From: Clostridiales bacterium
Lineage (GTDB): Bacteria > Bacillota > Clostridia > Christensenellales > Borkfalkiaceae
Reading direction: 5' to 3'
Length of the DNA: 64,000 bases
NCBI GenBank assembly: GCA_015069365.1
Contig: SVIT01000001.1
Location: 62,001 to 126,000, forward strand
The notes beneath the pieces are model-generated. The model saw only the letters and a program-made list of their open reading frames with translations. It searched no databases and was not told the origin of the DNA. A program made the position numbers and the translations under genes. Shown one piece after another: positions 1 through 9,244 of the stretch. Numbering within the stretch: position 1 is the first letter of the stretch; each line of letters begins with the position of its first letter.

Positions 1-954
1 TTAGGAACGGGTAATCACGGCGAGACGGTGCAGATGGAAATTATAAAAGATTTTTACAAACGAAGACAACCGCATAAATTTTTTTATGCCAAAGAAATGA
101 AAGTCCGTTCACGGGCTTACGGGGAAGAGGTTCACCGTGAGTTCACCGATTGGCAATCGTACTTTTTTGAAAAGCGCAAGGCATACGGCGACAGATTCGT
201 TTTATCCGAGTTAGAGGATCTTTTCGGGTACGAGCTACAAAGTGAAATGGGCTTGGACAAAGCATTATCGCCGTTGTGCTTAGAGGGGACACGGTTCGAG
301 CTTCGTCCCGACGGTTATATTTCCGTCAGAGGCAGACGTAGCGGTCTGCACGTGGGGAAAGAGATCAAGGCGGGCGCGCTGTTCCATATCCCTGAAGAAA
401 GGGAGACGGTTAGCGGTCTGGCGGTCATCGGCAAACCGGACGGCTCGGATGAGATGAAACTCAGCGTATATTATTGGCGAAAGGGGGACTTTGAGAAACA
501 GAGCTTTGACTCTGTTCCGCTTGCGCCGACGCTGGACGCGAGTAGTCATCTGTTCTGTTTAGGAAGACATATATTTTTGATACATAATTCGGTGTTGGAT
601 TATTATTACATCAACACGGAGGAGAACCGATTAGAAAGGGTTGCAATCGGGGAAGACGGAGACAACGAAACGTTTGATTGGTGCAAGTTCGTTTCCCCCT
701 GTCTTGTGACGAACGGCAAAGGGGACGTCTTTTGGATATCCGATCAAGACGTGTACACTTTCCCGATCGGTTATCCGAGAAAGCTGGCAACCATCAAAAA
801 CAACAAAATTGAAAAGCCCTTGCATTTATTCGGTACGGAAGACGGCGTAGTCATCTACAGAAAACAGCGGGGCACAGACACGGTAGTGTGCGCCAAATAT
901 AAAAAGGCGGGCTCCGGTCGGTACTTGGCTCAGTTGACGAGCACCGACGAATAA
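1..954 (+). CDS. Hypothetical protein, 5' end truncated by the window edge (frame open to base 1)
   Basis: The listed GTG at 28 has no clear SD, and the frame reads through upstream to base 1 (LGTGNHGETVQMEIIKDFYK...). Stop at 952-954. Confidence 0.75.
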   Translation, partial: LGTGNHGETVQMEIIKDFYKRRQPHKFFYAKEMKVRSRAYGEEVHREFTDWQSYFFEKRKAYGDRFVLSELEDLFGYELQSEMGLDKALSPLCLEGTRFELRPDGYISVRGRRSGLHVGKEIKAGALFHIPEERETVSGLAVIGKPDGSDEMKLSVYYWRKGDFEKQSFDSVPLAPTLDASSHLFCLGRHIFLIHNSVLDYYYINTEENRLERVAIGEDGDNETFDWCKFVSPCLVTNGKGDVFWISDQDVYTFPIGYPRKLATIKNNKIEKPLHLFGTEDGVVIYRKQRGTDTVVCAKYKKAGSGRYLAQLTSTDE

Positions 955-998
955 ACGCGAATAAAAAAGAAAAGAGAAGACTCAAGGAGTAATGAGCT

Positions 999-3900
999 AT
1001 GATTGATAAAAATGACGTCAAAATGCCTGTGCAAAAGGAGAACATGAACAATCTTTTGGCAGACAATTCCAGAAGAATGCAAGTTGAAAAACTGCTCGAG
1101 TTGGTAAACGATGCGGAAAACAAGCAAGAATTGCGTTTGAAATCCGATTATTATTCCCGTTTCCATTGGTTTGGGAACAATGCGGGGAGAACGGCAAGCA
1201 GTTACTTTTCTTATCAGGAAGAAGCCGTTTACGACTTCATTTTCAACTTGAACAAGAGCGGTATCTTGTCCGACCAGGTAGGTATGGGTAAGACAATCGA
1301 AGCAGGCATGATCATCAGTGAGCTTGCCAGCCGTAACGAGCTGCGTTCCCTTTTGATTATCGTTCCCAATGAAATCATGGCGCAAAAATGGGAATACGAG
1401 TTAGAGGAAAAATTCGGCGTTAAGAAGCACGTTATCGAGGCGGTAGAGGGGGACCAGTCCAACCAAGTCTATCCCGAAGTAAAAGCATTGAAAAATTACG
1501 ACGATTTCTGCCGTTGTATTTACGAGTGTATCGCTCACGAAAACTTCGGCGATTTGAACGAGGAAAACTTCGAACATACCTATACTCCGAAGAACGGCGC
1601 GGAAGAATCTTTGGAAACGGTCATCAAGAGATTTGTCGAAGAGGATATCAAAAAAGCCGTTGACATGATCAACGACGGTTTGTCCACGGAATACGACGTC
1701 ACCGTATCTTTCAACGGTCAGCAGTTCTCCATCGTTGGGACAAAATTCAAGCGTAGTTACGTATACGACCAAAAGGGAGCGATTGCGGAGTTCTTGAACG
1801 GCAGACAGAATCAGCGCCAGCTGGACAGATACGTCAACGCGTCGAGATTTAAGACGAAATACAAAGAATTGATTACGGGGGAACTCAACGCGCTGTATAC
1901 GCTCGTGGGGGATTATTTCACGACCATTCCTGAAACGATTTCTACGATTTCCAGCAGTATGACCGAAAAGTATCCCATTTTGGTTATTCCCATTGCATAT
2001 TCCAAGCACGAGGGCGACAAGGTTTATTTGGAAGAATTCTTAAACCGCGCGCTGTTGCCTAAAATTGAAAATTACAGACATAAGTACAACGTTAAGGGCG
2101 AGGACGGCAAGATTGTAAGCGTATACGAGGATTACCGTATTATCGACTTCTTCATCGACGTTGCTTACCAGACGATTATCGTCGACGAAGTCCACGATTA
2201 TATCGACGTCAGCGCGAAGATGGAAAGAATGTCTTACCACAACAACGGCGGGTATAACAGCTATCCTTCCAGCGTATACAACCGTTACGAGCTGTTTGAC
2301 GATTATTATTTCATCAAGAAGAGCAGTTTGTATAAAAAGCTGAAAGACCTTGCGGACAAGGCAAACAGAAAGATATTCCTTACCGCAACCCCGATCAAAT
2401 CGGATATGGTGGACTTCTATTTGCTTACCTTGCTTGCAAGTAACAAAGACGCAGAATCGTATGAAAAGGTAAGAAAGAGTTTGAGCCAAGACTTTTCGGA
2501 CAGCGAATCGCGTGAAAATGCGATTGAAGAGCTGTACCGCGATTTCACGGACTGCGTACAGGAAGTAACCGCGCACCATTTCAGCGGTTTCAGCAGCCGC
2601 TTCTTCGTTTTGGAAAAGGATGAAAACGGCAACGATATCCCTGGCAGATACCGTTATCCGTACTTTAACAACTCTTTCCTGAAAGCCAATTTCCACAACG
2701 AAGATTTGATCAAAGATTATATCTTGGGCCAGATCAGCTATATGTCCGTTGAAGAAGTTATCATGGAATTGATTTTGGCATATACGGCGGAAATGAGCGC
2801 CGAGGGAAAATCTGTGCCCGGTATCGTCAACTTGATGAAAAACTTGAGAACTCTCCTTGGCGGAAACGCAACCGAGTTCCAGACCCGCGTCATCTTCAGA
2901 TGTTTGTTTGACAATAACTTAAAAATCCGTTTTGAAGAAGACTTCACCAACGCGGACGGCAAGGCGATCAAGAGAATCCGTGAATTGCTCGAACTGGAAG
3001 AAGGTGCAAGAAAATGGCACAAGACGTACAGAAAGTACGGTATCCGCCATACCCGTCACCAGACGTATAATTTGAGCAAGTGCGAACAGCTGGGCAAACT
3101 GAGCGCAAACAGAATCGAAAGATATCAAAATCTTCCTATCTGGCCTCGCCGTGACGGGAAAGTCATCTTCTTGATGCGTGACGATATTTTCTTCGACTGT
3201 TTCCTTAACGTACAACGTGAGCGTAAAAAGTGGGGCAACAGCGAAGTTCGCGTGGAAGACCTGCCCAACTATGACAAATTCAGCGGCAGCGCGGAACAAA
3301 AGCAAGAACGCTTTGAAAATGCGTTGGCGATCTTCAATTACATCAACGATGCGATGAGCGGCGGCGACGAAACGTATCACGAACCTAAGGGTATCAAATA
3401 CGATTCCGTTGACCTTGACGACTCGAAGGTAGTGGATTATAAACTGGCGCTTGTAAACAAGCTGATGACGGGGGAAGATCGGGCGCTCGGCGCGGTCAGC
3501 AAGAAAGTATTGCTGTTCGTAGAAGAGGGGCGTGAAAAGATCGCGGAATGGTTCCGTTATCAAAAATGCCAGCCTCTTTATAAGGGTGAAGAGTTAGATT
3601 CTGCGAAGCTTGCGGAATATCAGCAGAAATGGATGAATTACGACGTCAGAGACATTGCCAGCGACTGGAAAGTTTCTGAAGACGCCGAATCGCTGAGCCG
3701 TGAAGAAGGGAACGTATTGATCATCATTGACCCGAAGAGATATGAAAAGGGTGTCGACTTGCAGAAAGCAGACACGATTATCAACTTTGACATCAACTAC
3801 TGTCCGTTGAAGATGGAACAGCGTATCGGGCGTATTGACCGTATCCGTCCCAGCGGCCAGAGCCAAGGCATCAACATTATTTCCTTCGTTCTCCTCAACG

Positions 3901-4829
3901 ACATGAGCGGTTTCATCATCAACTTCTTCGCAAACGAACTGAAGATGTTTACGCAGTGGATGGGTGAAACGACGGGTATCGTTTCCGTTCCCGAGGAAGA
4001 AAATTCTAAGGCTTCGGATAAGGGCGAAGACGTTTCCTTTGAAGGAAAGGTCTACGATTTGGAAAAATATTACAAAGCCATCTACAACCTTTGCAAAGAG
4101 AATATTTCCGATGCAGAGATTGATGAAATGGCAAGAGCGTTCAAGACGCGTTTCGGTCTTTCCGAAATCGAATCCAAATTGGATTTCACCTTCTTAAGGA
4201 ATTTGCGTGCGTCGTTTGATAAGGCGTTTAAGAACTCCGTATCCCCGCAGAGATCGGGCTATAACGTTATCGGACAGAGCGGGAAAAAGATCATGCGTTT
4301 CAACAGTACGCTCAGTCCTTTCCAGCCTTGCGCGGCGGTGACCTGCGGAAACTGCAGCAACAAGGCAACCTGTCAGGTAAAGAACAAGAAGGTAAGAAAC
4401 GCATATCCCGAATTCTTCCAGGCTGTCAACGAATTCTTCACGAAAGGCGCTGCGTACTACGAAGAAGAACGTATCAAGTATCAGCACGGCGACAGCGTCA
4501 TTCAGGGCGCAGGGAGCGACCGCGGCAAGCTGTCTGCAATGTTGATTGAACGTGAAGAGAAATTCAAGAGTAAGTTTAGAGAATTAAAATCTTTATTACC
4601 CAACGCTTCTTCTCAATCCTTTACGATGCCTTTTGAAACGTACGAGCGCATCTTTGATCCGATGAAAGAATTGTACTGGGATTTGGTGGTAAGTAAATAT
4701 ATCGACGCAATTTTGAAACAGTACTACAAACAATGCGACAGCGTTTTGCAGGGCGCAAGCTTATTCGAAAGATTCATTAAGACCCTTTCGATTGCGGACT
4801 TCATGAACAACATGGAAGGAACATTATAA
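999..4829 (+). CDS. SNF2/RapA-like superfamily 2 helicase/translocase with C-terminal Cys cluster
   Basis: Walker A-like SDQVGMGKTIEAG, DEVH box (TIIVDEVHDYID), FLTATPIKSD, and C-terminal QRIGRIDRIRPSGQ. Cys cluster CAAVTCGNCSNKATC. SD aaggag. Confidence 0.9.
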   Translation: MIDKNDVKMPVQKENMNNLLADNSRRMQVEKLLELVNDAENKQELRLKSDYYSRFHWFGNNAGRTASSYFSYQEEAVYDFIFNLNKSGILSDQVGMGKTIEAGMIISELASRNELRSLLIIVPNEIMAQKWEYELEEKFGVKKHVIEAVEGDQSNQVYPEVKALKNYDDFCRCIYECIAHENFGDLNEENFEHTYTPKNGAEESLETVIKRFVEEDIKKAVDMINDGLSTEYDVTVSFNGQQFSIVGTKFKRSYVYDQKGAIAEFLNGRQNQRQLDRYVNASRFKTKYKELITGELNALYTLVGDYFTTIPETISTISSSMTEKYPILVIPIAYSKHEGDKVYLEEFLNRALLPKIENYRHKYNVKGEDGKIVSVYEDYRIIDFFIDVAYQTIIVDEVHDYIDVSAKMERMSYHNNGGYNSYPSSVYNRYELFDDYYFIKKSSLYKKLKDLADKANRKIFLTATPIKSDMVDFYLLTLLASNKDAESYEKVRKSLSQDFSDSESRENAIEELYRDFTDCVQEVTAHHFSGFSSRFFVLEKDENGNDIPGRYRYPYFNNSFLKANFHNEDLIKDYILGQISYMSVEEVIMELILAYTAEMSAEGKSVPGIVNLMKNLRTLLGGNATEFQTRVIFRCLFDNNLKIRFEEDFTNADGKAIKRIRELLELEEGARKWHKTYRKYGIRHTRHQTYNLSKCEQLGKLSANRIERYQNLPIWPRRDGKVIFLMRDDIFFDCFLNVQRERKKWGNSEVRVEDLPNYDKFSGSAEQKQERFENALAIFNYINDAMSGGDETYHEPKGIKYDSVDLDDSKVVDYKLALVNKLMTGEDRALGAVSKKVLLFVEEGREKIAEWFRYQKCQPLYKGEELDSAKLAEYQQKWMNYDVRDIASDWKVSEDAESLSREEGNVLIIIDPKRYEKGVDLQKADTIINFDINYCPLKMEQRIGRIDRIRPSGQSQGINIISFVLLNDMSGFIINFFANELKMFTQWMGETTGIVSVPEEENSKASDKGEDVSFEGKVYDLEKYYKAIYNLCKENISDAEIDEMARAFKTRFGLSEIESKLDFTFLRNLRASFDKAFKNSVSPQRSGYNVIGQSGKKIMRFNSTLSPFQPCAAVTCGNCSNKATCQVKNKKVRNAYPEFFQAVNEFFTKGAAYYEEERIKYQHGDSVIQGAGSDRGKLSAMLIEREEKFKSKFRELKSLLPNASSQSFTMPFETYERIFDPMKELYWDLVVSKYIDAILKQYYKQCDSVLQGASLFERFIKTLSIADFMNNMEGTL

Positions 4830-7522
4830 TGTCTTATACGGCAAAAACGGCGGAAGAATACTCCGCTAAAATCACACAAAAATTAAATGATAACGACGGT
4901 AAAATCTTTCTCGTTGATTATTCGAAAAGCTGTGCGGTAAAGACGTTGACGGAAGTGTTATCTTCCAAGGACAGCCACTTTATCTTGGTGGAAAACCGCA
5001 GGATCGCGAAAGATATACTGACGCTGTTAGAACCCGTGCTGGGGACGTTTACGCTGATAGATTCTAAGACGGCGCTTGAGGAGTGTTTAAAGAGCGCAGG
5101 ACTGGATTTTAAAAGAACGCAAAACGAGTTCGTTTCGGGCGCACAGGTATTCAAAAGCCATTTCCCCCGAGTGATCTTTACCTTTCAGGACGAGGAACTG
5201 GGCGGGGATCTGCTCCATGCGGTGCTGTGCAAAGACGGAACGAGAAACGGCGTGTACGAAGGGGAAACAAACAGAAGCGAATTTTGCGTTTCCGATATCC
5301 TCGCCGTCAGCGGTTACGAGAGCGTAGTCATCGACAGCGTCTATAAGTACTTTGCATTCGAGAAAGAAAATATTTACGCGGATCAACAGTTTGTCTGCGG
5401 CGAATACGAAAGAATAGATTTTTTGGGCGAAGCGCATTATATCCACCGTTCGTATTCCTATCGCAGATTGAGAAATATCGTCAACGCCGCTAAAAAATGC
5501 GTTTTGATTTCAGACGTGATTGCAAACGGTGAGGCGGTAGAACTGTACGCGGCGTTGAATATGCTTTGCGAAAAATTCTCCTTGCAGACGGCAAGAGAGA
5601 GAGTTTCCAAGATGACGAGTTATTACGACGCGGATTGCGACGAACTGCTTTCCAACCTTTCCTTTGTGGAAACGGAACAGCCCATCTTAAGCGCATGGCT
5701 GCGTTCGCTGAAAGAAGTGAAACAGACGGTGCCGGGCGATATGGAAAGTCTGTCGCTGTACGTGCGTGAAAACTTTAGGTACATGTCCGAGGAAGAACGC
5801 TTCCTGCGTGCGGTAACGGCGGCGATCGAGGCGAACTTCAAAGGTCAGGCTCCGTCCATGGGGAAACTTTTGGACGGCTTGGACAGCAATACGCAGGCGA
5901 TGGTCAACGCTTTAAAGCAAATGTTCTTCAACGACGAATTGAAAGGGGAGTTGGAGAGCGTTTTGGGACACGGCAGGATCAATCAAATGTCCTCTGAAGA
6001 GATCGGCGGTATGTATTCGGTTTTCCAGAAATACGGGGTGTGCCATTTCTATACCTCTTCGGCAGACGCAACGAAAGTATTACGGTTAAAGCGCGACGAT
6101 TGCGGTTTCGAGTATTTTGTAGCGCGTGAGGGGGAATGCAGAACCCTGCGCGCAGACGATGAATATACCTATTCGATCATTCATTGCGGAAGCACGACGC
6201 TGTATAAGGCGATCGCTCTTCAGAAGATGCTAGACGGACGGGAACCGCGCTGCAAAGCAGAATCGCCTCTTTTGATTGTTACGAGAAAGGACGTGGACGA
6301 GGTTGTGCAGGCAATCGAAAAGGTTTTGATCGGGTATACGTGTACGACGGATATACGCGATTTTACGGAAAAGAAGAAAAACACGGCGGCGGTCGTCACG
6401 TATGAGGCCTTGATAGAAACGCCGTTCTCTCTGCAGATCGGCACGGCGGTATTCTTCGACGTATTGCCCGACGGCGTAGCTATGAAGAATGCGGTGGAAA
6501 AGGCATTGCGTTACGGCAGTGCAAACGCATATATCCTCGCTGATTACGCCAACATGAGCGGACATTTTATGGACGAATGGCAGGACCTTTTGTTCAGCGG
6601 TAAGAAGATGCTTCCGATCAGCGGCGCACAAGTCAACCTCAAAGAGAGCAAAGAGGTTGAATACGGCGAGATTTTGCAAGAGCTGGATACCATGTACCGT
6701 CTGCTCAATCACGTGACGATTTGCGGCGGTAAGAGCTGTGTGGAGAGCTGTATCGACCAGTACAACCGTTTGATTACGGATTATACGCTGCGTGTGCGGC
6801 CGAGGCCTGGGATCTTGCAACGCGATTTTGCGTACTTGGCGTCCCTGACGAAGGAATATCAGACGATCTTCCAAAACTGTATGACGATCGGCGGCGAGGG
6901 TGAAAAGATCGTTTCCGAATCCTACTCGTACGTGAAGATCACGAAAGAGGACGAAAAGACGAAAGAAAAAGTAGAAGAGATTGTAGAGCGGGCGGACAAG
7001 ACCGAAAAGCGGTACATATTCTTCAATGCCTGCGCCAGTATGCTTTTCCGTCACTGCGATTGGAGGACGAAGAACTGCAACGGTTGTGACGGCTATGAAA
7101 AATTCGGCGTCAACGATTTTGAATGTTTTTGTCAAAACCTATTCGAGTTATTAGGGCAGACGAAAAAGTTCATTCAGGAAGCGGAAAAATACCAGTGGAT
7201 CAAAGGAAGCGGAGAACTCATTCAAGGTGGATCCAGCGAGGAAAAGAAGAACCGCTTGGTCATGGAAGAGATTGAGGCGTTTGAACAGGAGGCGAATGAC
7301 GTAATCGGCAACGTCCGACGTAGTAAAGACGGGAAGAAGTTGTTCTGGATCGATTATGAAACGGCAGACGAGCTGAGAGGGATAGCGCTAAAAACCTATT
7401 GTAAGCTCCTTCAAAAATACTATTCCACAGTAATGGAAATATTCAACAAGGCAACAGAAAAAGCAAAAGCAAGCTTTGACACGGTCAACAGCGACGTAGT
7501 CTTCGCAACGAGCGAGGTATAG
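4829..7522 (+). CDS. Degenerate SF2-helicase-like protein (probable pseudo-helicase), with Cys cluster
   Basis: 897-aa ORF, start overlaps the upstream stop (TAATG). Helicase-like blocks with altered motifs: VVIDSVYKYF, KCVLISDVIAN, AVEKALRYGS. CDWRTKNCNGCDGYEKF...CFC. Confidence 0.65.
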   Translation: MSYTAKTAEEYSAKITQKLNDNDGKIFLVDYSKSCAVKTLTEVLSSKDSHFILVENRRIAKDILTLLEPVLGTFTLIDSKTALEECLKSAGLDFKRTQNEFVSGAQVFKSHFPRVIFTFQDEELGGDLLHAVLCKDGTRNGVYEGETNRSEFCVSDILAVSGYESVVIDSVYKYFAFEKENIYADQQFVCGEYERIDFLGEAHYIHRSYSYRRLRNIVNAAKKCVLISDVIANGEAVELYAALNMLCEKFSLQTARERVSKMTSYYDADCDELLSNLSFVETEQPILSAWLRSLKEVKQTVPGDMESLSLYVRENFRYMSEEERFLRAVTAAIEANFKGQAPSMGKLLDGLDSNTQAMVNALKQMFFNDELKGELESVLGHGRINQMSSEEIGGMYSVFQKYGVCHFYTSSADATKVLRLKRDDCGFEYFVAREGECRTLRADDEYTYSIIHCGSTTLYKAIALQKMLDGREPRCKAESPLLIVTRKDVDEVVQAIEKVLIGYTCTTDIRDFTEKKKNTAAVVTYEALIETPFSLQIGTAVFFDVLPDGVAMKNAVEKALRYGSANAYILADYANMSGHFMDEWQDLLFSGKKMLPISGAQVNLKESKEVEYGEILQELDTMYRLLNHVTICGGKSCVESCIDQYNRLITDYTLRVRPRPGILQRDFAYLASLTKEYQTIFQNCMTIGGEGEKIVSESYSYVKITKEDEKTKEKVEEIVERADKTEKRYIFFNACASMLFRHCDWRTKNCNGCDGYEKFGVNDFECFCQNLFELLGQTKKFIQEAEKYQWIKGSGELIQGGSSEEKKNRLVMEEIEAFEQEANDVIGNVRRSKDGKKLFWIDYETADELRGIALKTYCKLLQKYYSTVMEIFNKATEKAKASFDTVNSDVVFATSEV

Positions 7523-7530
7523 GAGGAAGT

Positions 7531-9231
7531 ATGGCTTTAACGGATATAGCAAGACAACTAAAAGAGACGTTTGACGGCTTTGGCGTATCCGAACACCAAG
7601 CGGACGTAGAGCGTTTCCGTAAAATTTACGGTGACGCGGAATGCATCCACATCGGTGAGATGGATTACATAGTTATCAACCAAGCGTATGATACGGAAGA
7701 AAATGCGGACGTACCTGAAAACGTCAGTCCGCTGTTCTTCAGCAGTCTTAATCAAAAGTATGCAATCATTGACGCGCAGACTTCGTCAACCTTAATCGAC
7801 GAAGTATATTCGCGTATCACCTACATGCAGAGGGTTTGTAACATTGACGTCCTTCCGCGTGAAGAGGAAATTCAAGAGAGCTTGAGCAACATCATCGGCG
7901 AAGACGTCAGCATGACGAACGTTATCATCAGAAACGAGGGTGAGGACGTTGCGCACAAAGCAAACATCTTCCAATGTCAGTTGATCAAGGACACGGGTGT
8001 ATCGGCGTCGCCTGACGTATACAGTTTCATGTTGAAAAACGGCGAGATCAAAGAGGTCTCCGAGAGCATCGTCAGACAGATCCGTCACATGGGCGAAGTC
8101 AATATTTTGGAAGACCGTGACGAACTGGAGCAAAACAACACGGCAATCCAGCAGGCGGTATTCGATAAGTATATCAACGCGGATATGGATATCCAAAGCA
8201 TTACGGTAAAATCCATCTTCGAGATCACCATGCCGTTCATGAACATTCTTTTGTTCCTGCGCGATGGGTTAAAACACAACGGCGTTTTCAGAACGGTATA
8301 TTTGGCGAGTGAAAACAACGAGTTCGACGCGCTGAACACAAGCATTCAGGCATGTAACATCTGCGAAAAGGATTTGACCGATTTAAGGGACCCGACCCAG
8401 CTGAACAAACTGCACGTCAACATGGACGCGTACGACGAAATGAGCAACGCGAACGGTTCTCTCAATCAATCGGAGCTTACGTATGCGGTAGGCTGTGAAG
8501 ATTGTTTGGAACAGTGTCCCGATTGCGGCGGCTGGCATTTCAACTATAAGAAATTCATCGGTTCGCGTATTTACGAAAAGGTAAACCTGGTTCCTGGCAG
8601 AGGTTTCATTCGCGGGCTTAGAGACGTGGATGGGGTAAACTACTGCGCTTGCCGCGAGGGGACCGAATGGATCTACGACGAAGAATCGGGCACGGATACC
8701 GAACACGACGTTATCAAGATGGAAAATATCGCGTTCTTGAACTGTGCAAACGAAATGATCGCGTCATATAGGGATTATGCGGCGTTCCGTGAAAAGGAAG
8801 AGCGCAACGCGCCTGACCAGAGTGTGATCAACACCCGTGAATTTGCAATGAGAACACTTGCAAGATTCAAAAAGAGTTTGGCGAACAAGTTCGAGATTGA
8901 TTCTAGAGAGATCAAGGCTTCCTCTGTGGAAAAATGCTGTCGCTGTACGATCTGCGGCGGTAAATATTACAGCGGGAACGTGGGCGACGATTACGATTAC
9001 CGTTGTCCTGTCTGCGACGAAATGATCAGCGAAAAACGTCACATGGTGGCACGTATCGACGGTATGATCTTTATGTATCGTAAAGTCAATAAAAAGTTCG
9101 TGGTCAAAAAGTACGTCATGACAAAATTAGGCAACTTGAAACTCGTCTCGGAAAATATGGACAGTATTTCCCAAGACGCGGCGGAAGAAAGAACTGTAAC
9201 AACCGTTACGGAAGTATTAACGGAAGATTAA
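7531..9231 (+). CDS. Zinc-ribbon protein of unknown function
   Basis: 566-aa ORF with SD taggagg. CNIC...CEDCLEQCPDCGGWHF and CCRCTICGGKYY...YRCPVCDEM ribbons. Confidence 0.75.
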   Translation: MALTDIARQLKETFDGFGVSEHQADVERFRKIYGDAECIHIGEMDYIVINQAYDTEENADVPENVSPLFFSSLNQKYAIIDAQTSSTLIDEVYSRITYMQRVCNIDVLPREEEIQESLSNIIGEDVSMTNVIIRNEGEDVAHKANIFQCQLIKDTGVSASPDVYSFMLKNGEIKEVSESIVRQIRHMGEVNILEDRDELEQNNTAIQQAVFDKYINADMDIQSITVKSIFEITMPFMNILLFLRDGLKHNGVFRTVYLASENNEFDALNTSIQACNICEKDLTDLRDPTQLNKLHVNMDAYDEMSNANGSLNQSELTYAVGCEDCLEQCPDCGGWHFNYKKFIGSRIYEKVNLVPGRGFIRGLRDVDGVNYCACREGTEWIYDEESGTDTEHDVIKMENIAFLNCANEMIASYRDYAAFREKEERNAPDQSVINTREFAMRTLARFKKSLANKFEIDSREIKASSVEKCCRCTICGGKYYSGNVGDDYDYRCPVCDEMISEKRHMVARIDGMIFMYRKVNKKFVVKKYVMTKLGNLKLVSENMDSISQDAAEERTVTTVTEVLTED

Positions 9232-9244
9232 GGAGGTGTAAAAA

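Noticed and set aside
6230-7135. 301-aa minus-strand ORF antisense to the pseudo-helicase gene
   Set aside because: No SD or family motif, and the opposite strand has a continuous ORF with a strong operon context.
999-9231. Assignment of the helicase trio to DISARM or Zorya
   Set aside because: No drmA/drmB-like gene, methyltransferase or ZorA/ZorB-like motor gene visible; only the SNF2 component is shared.
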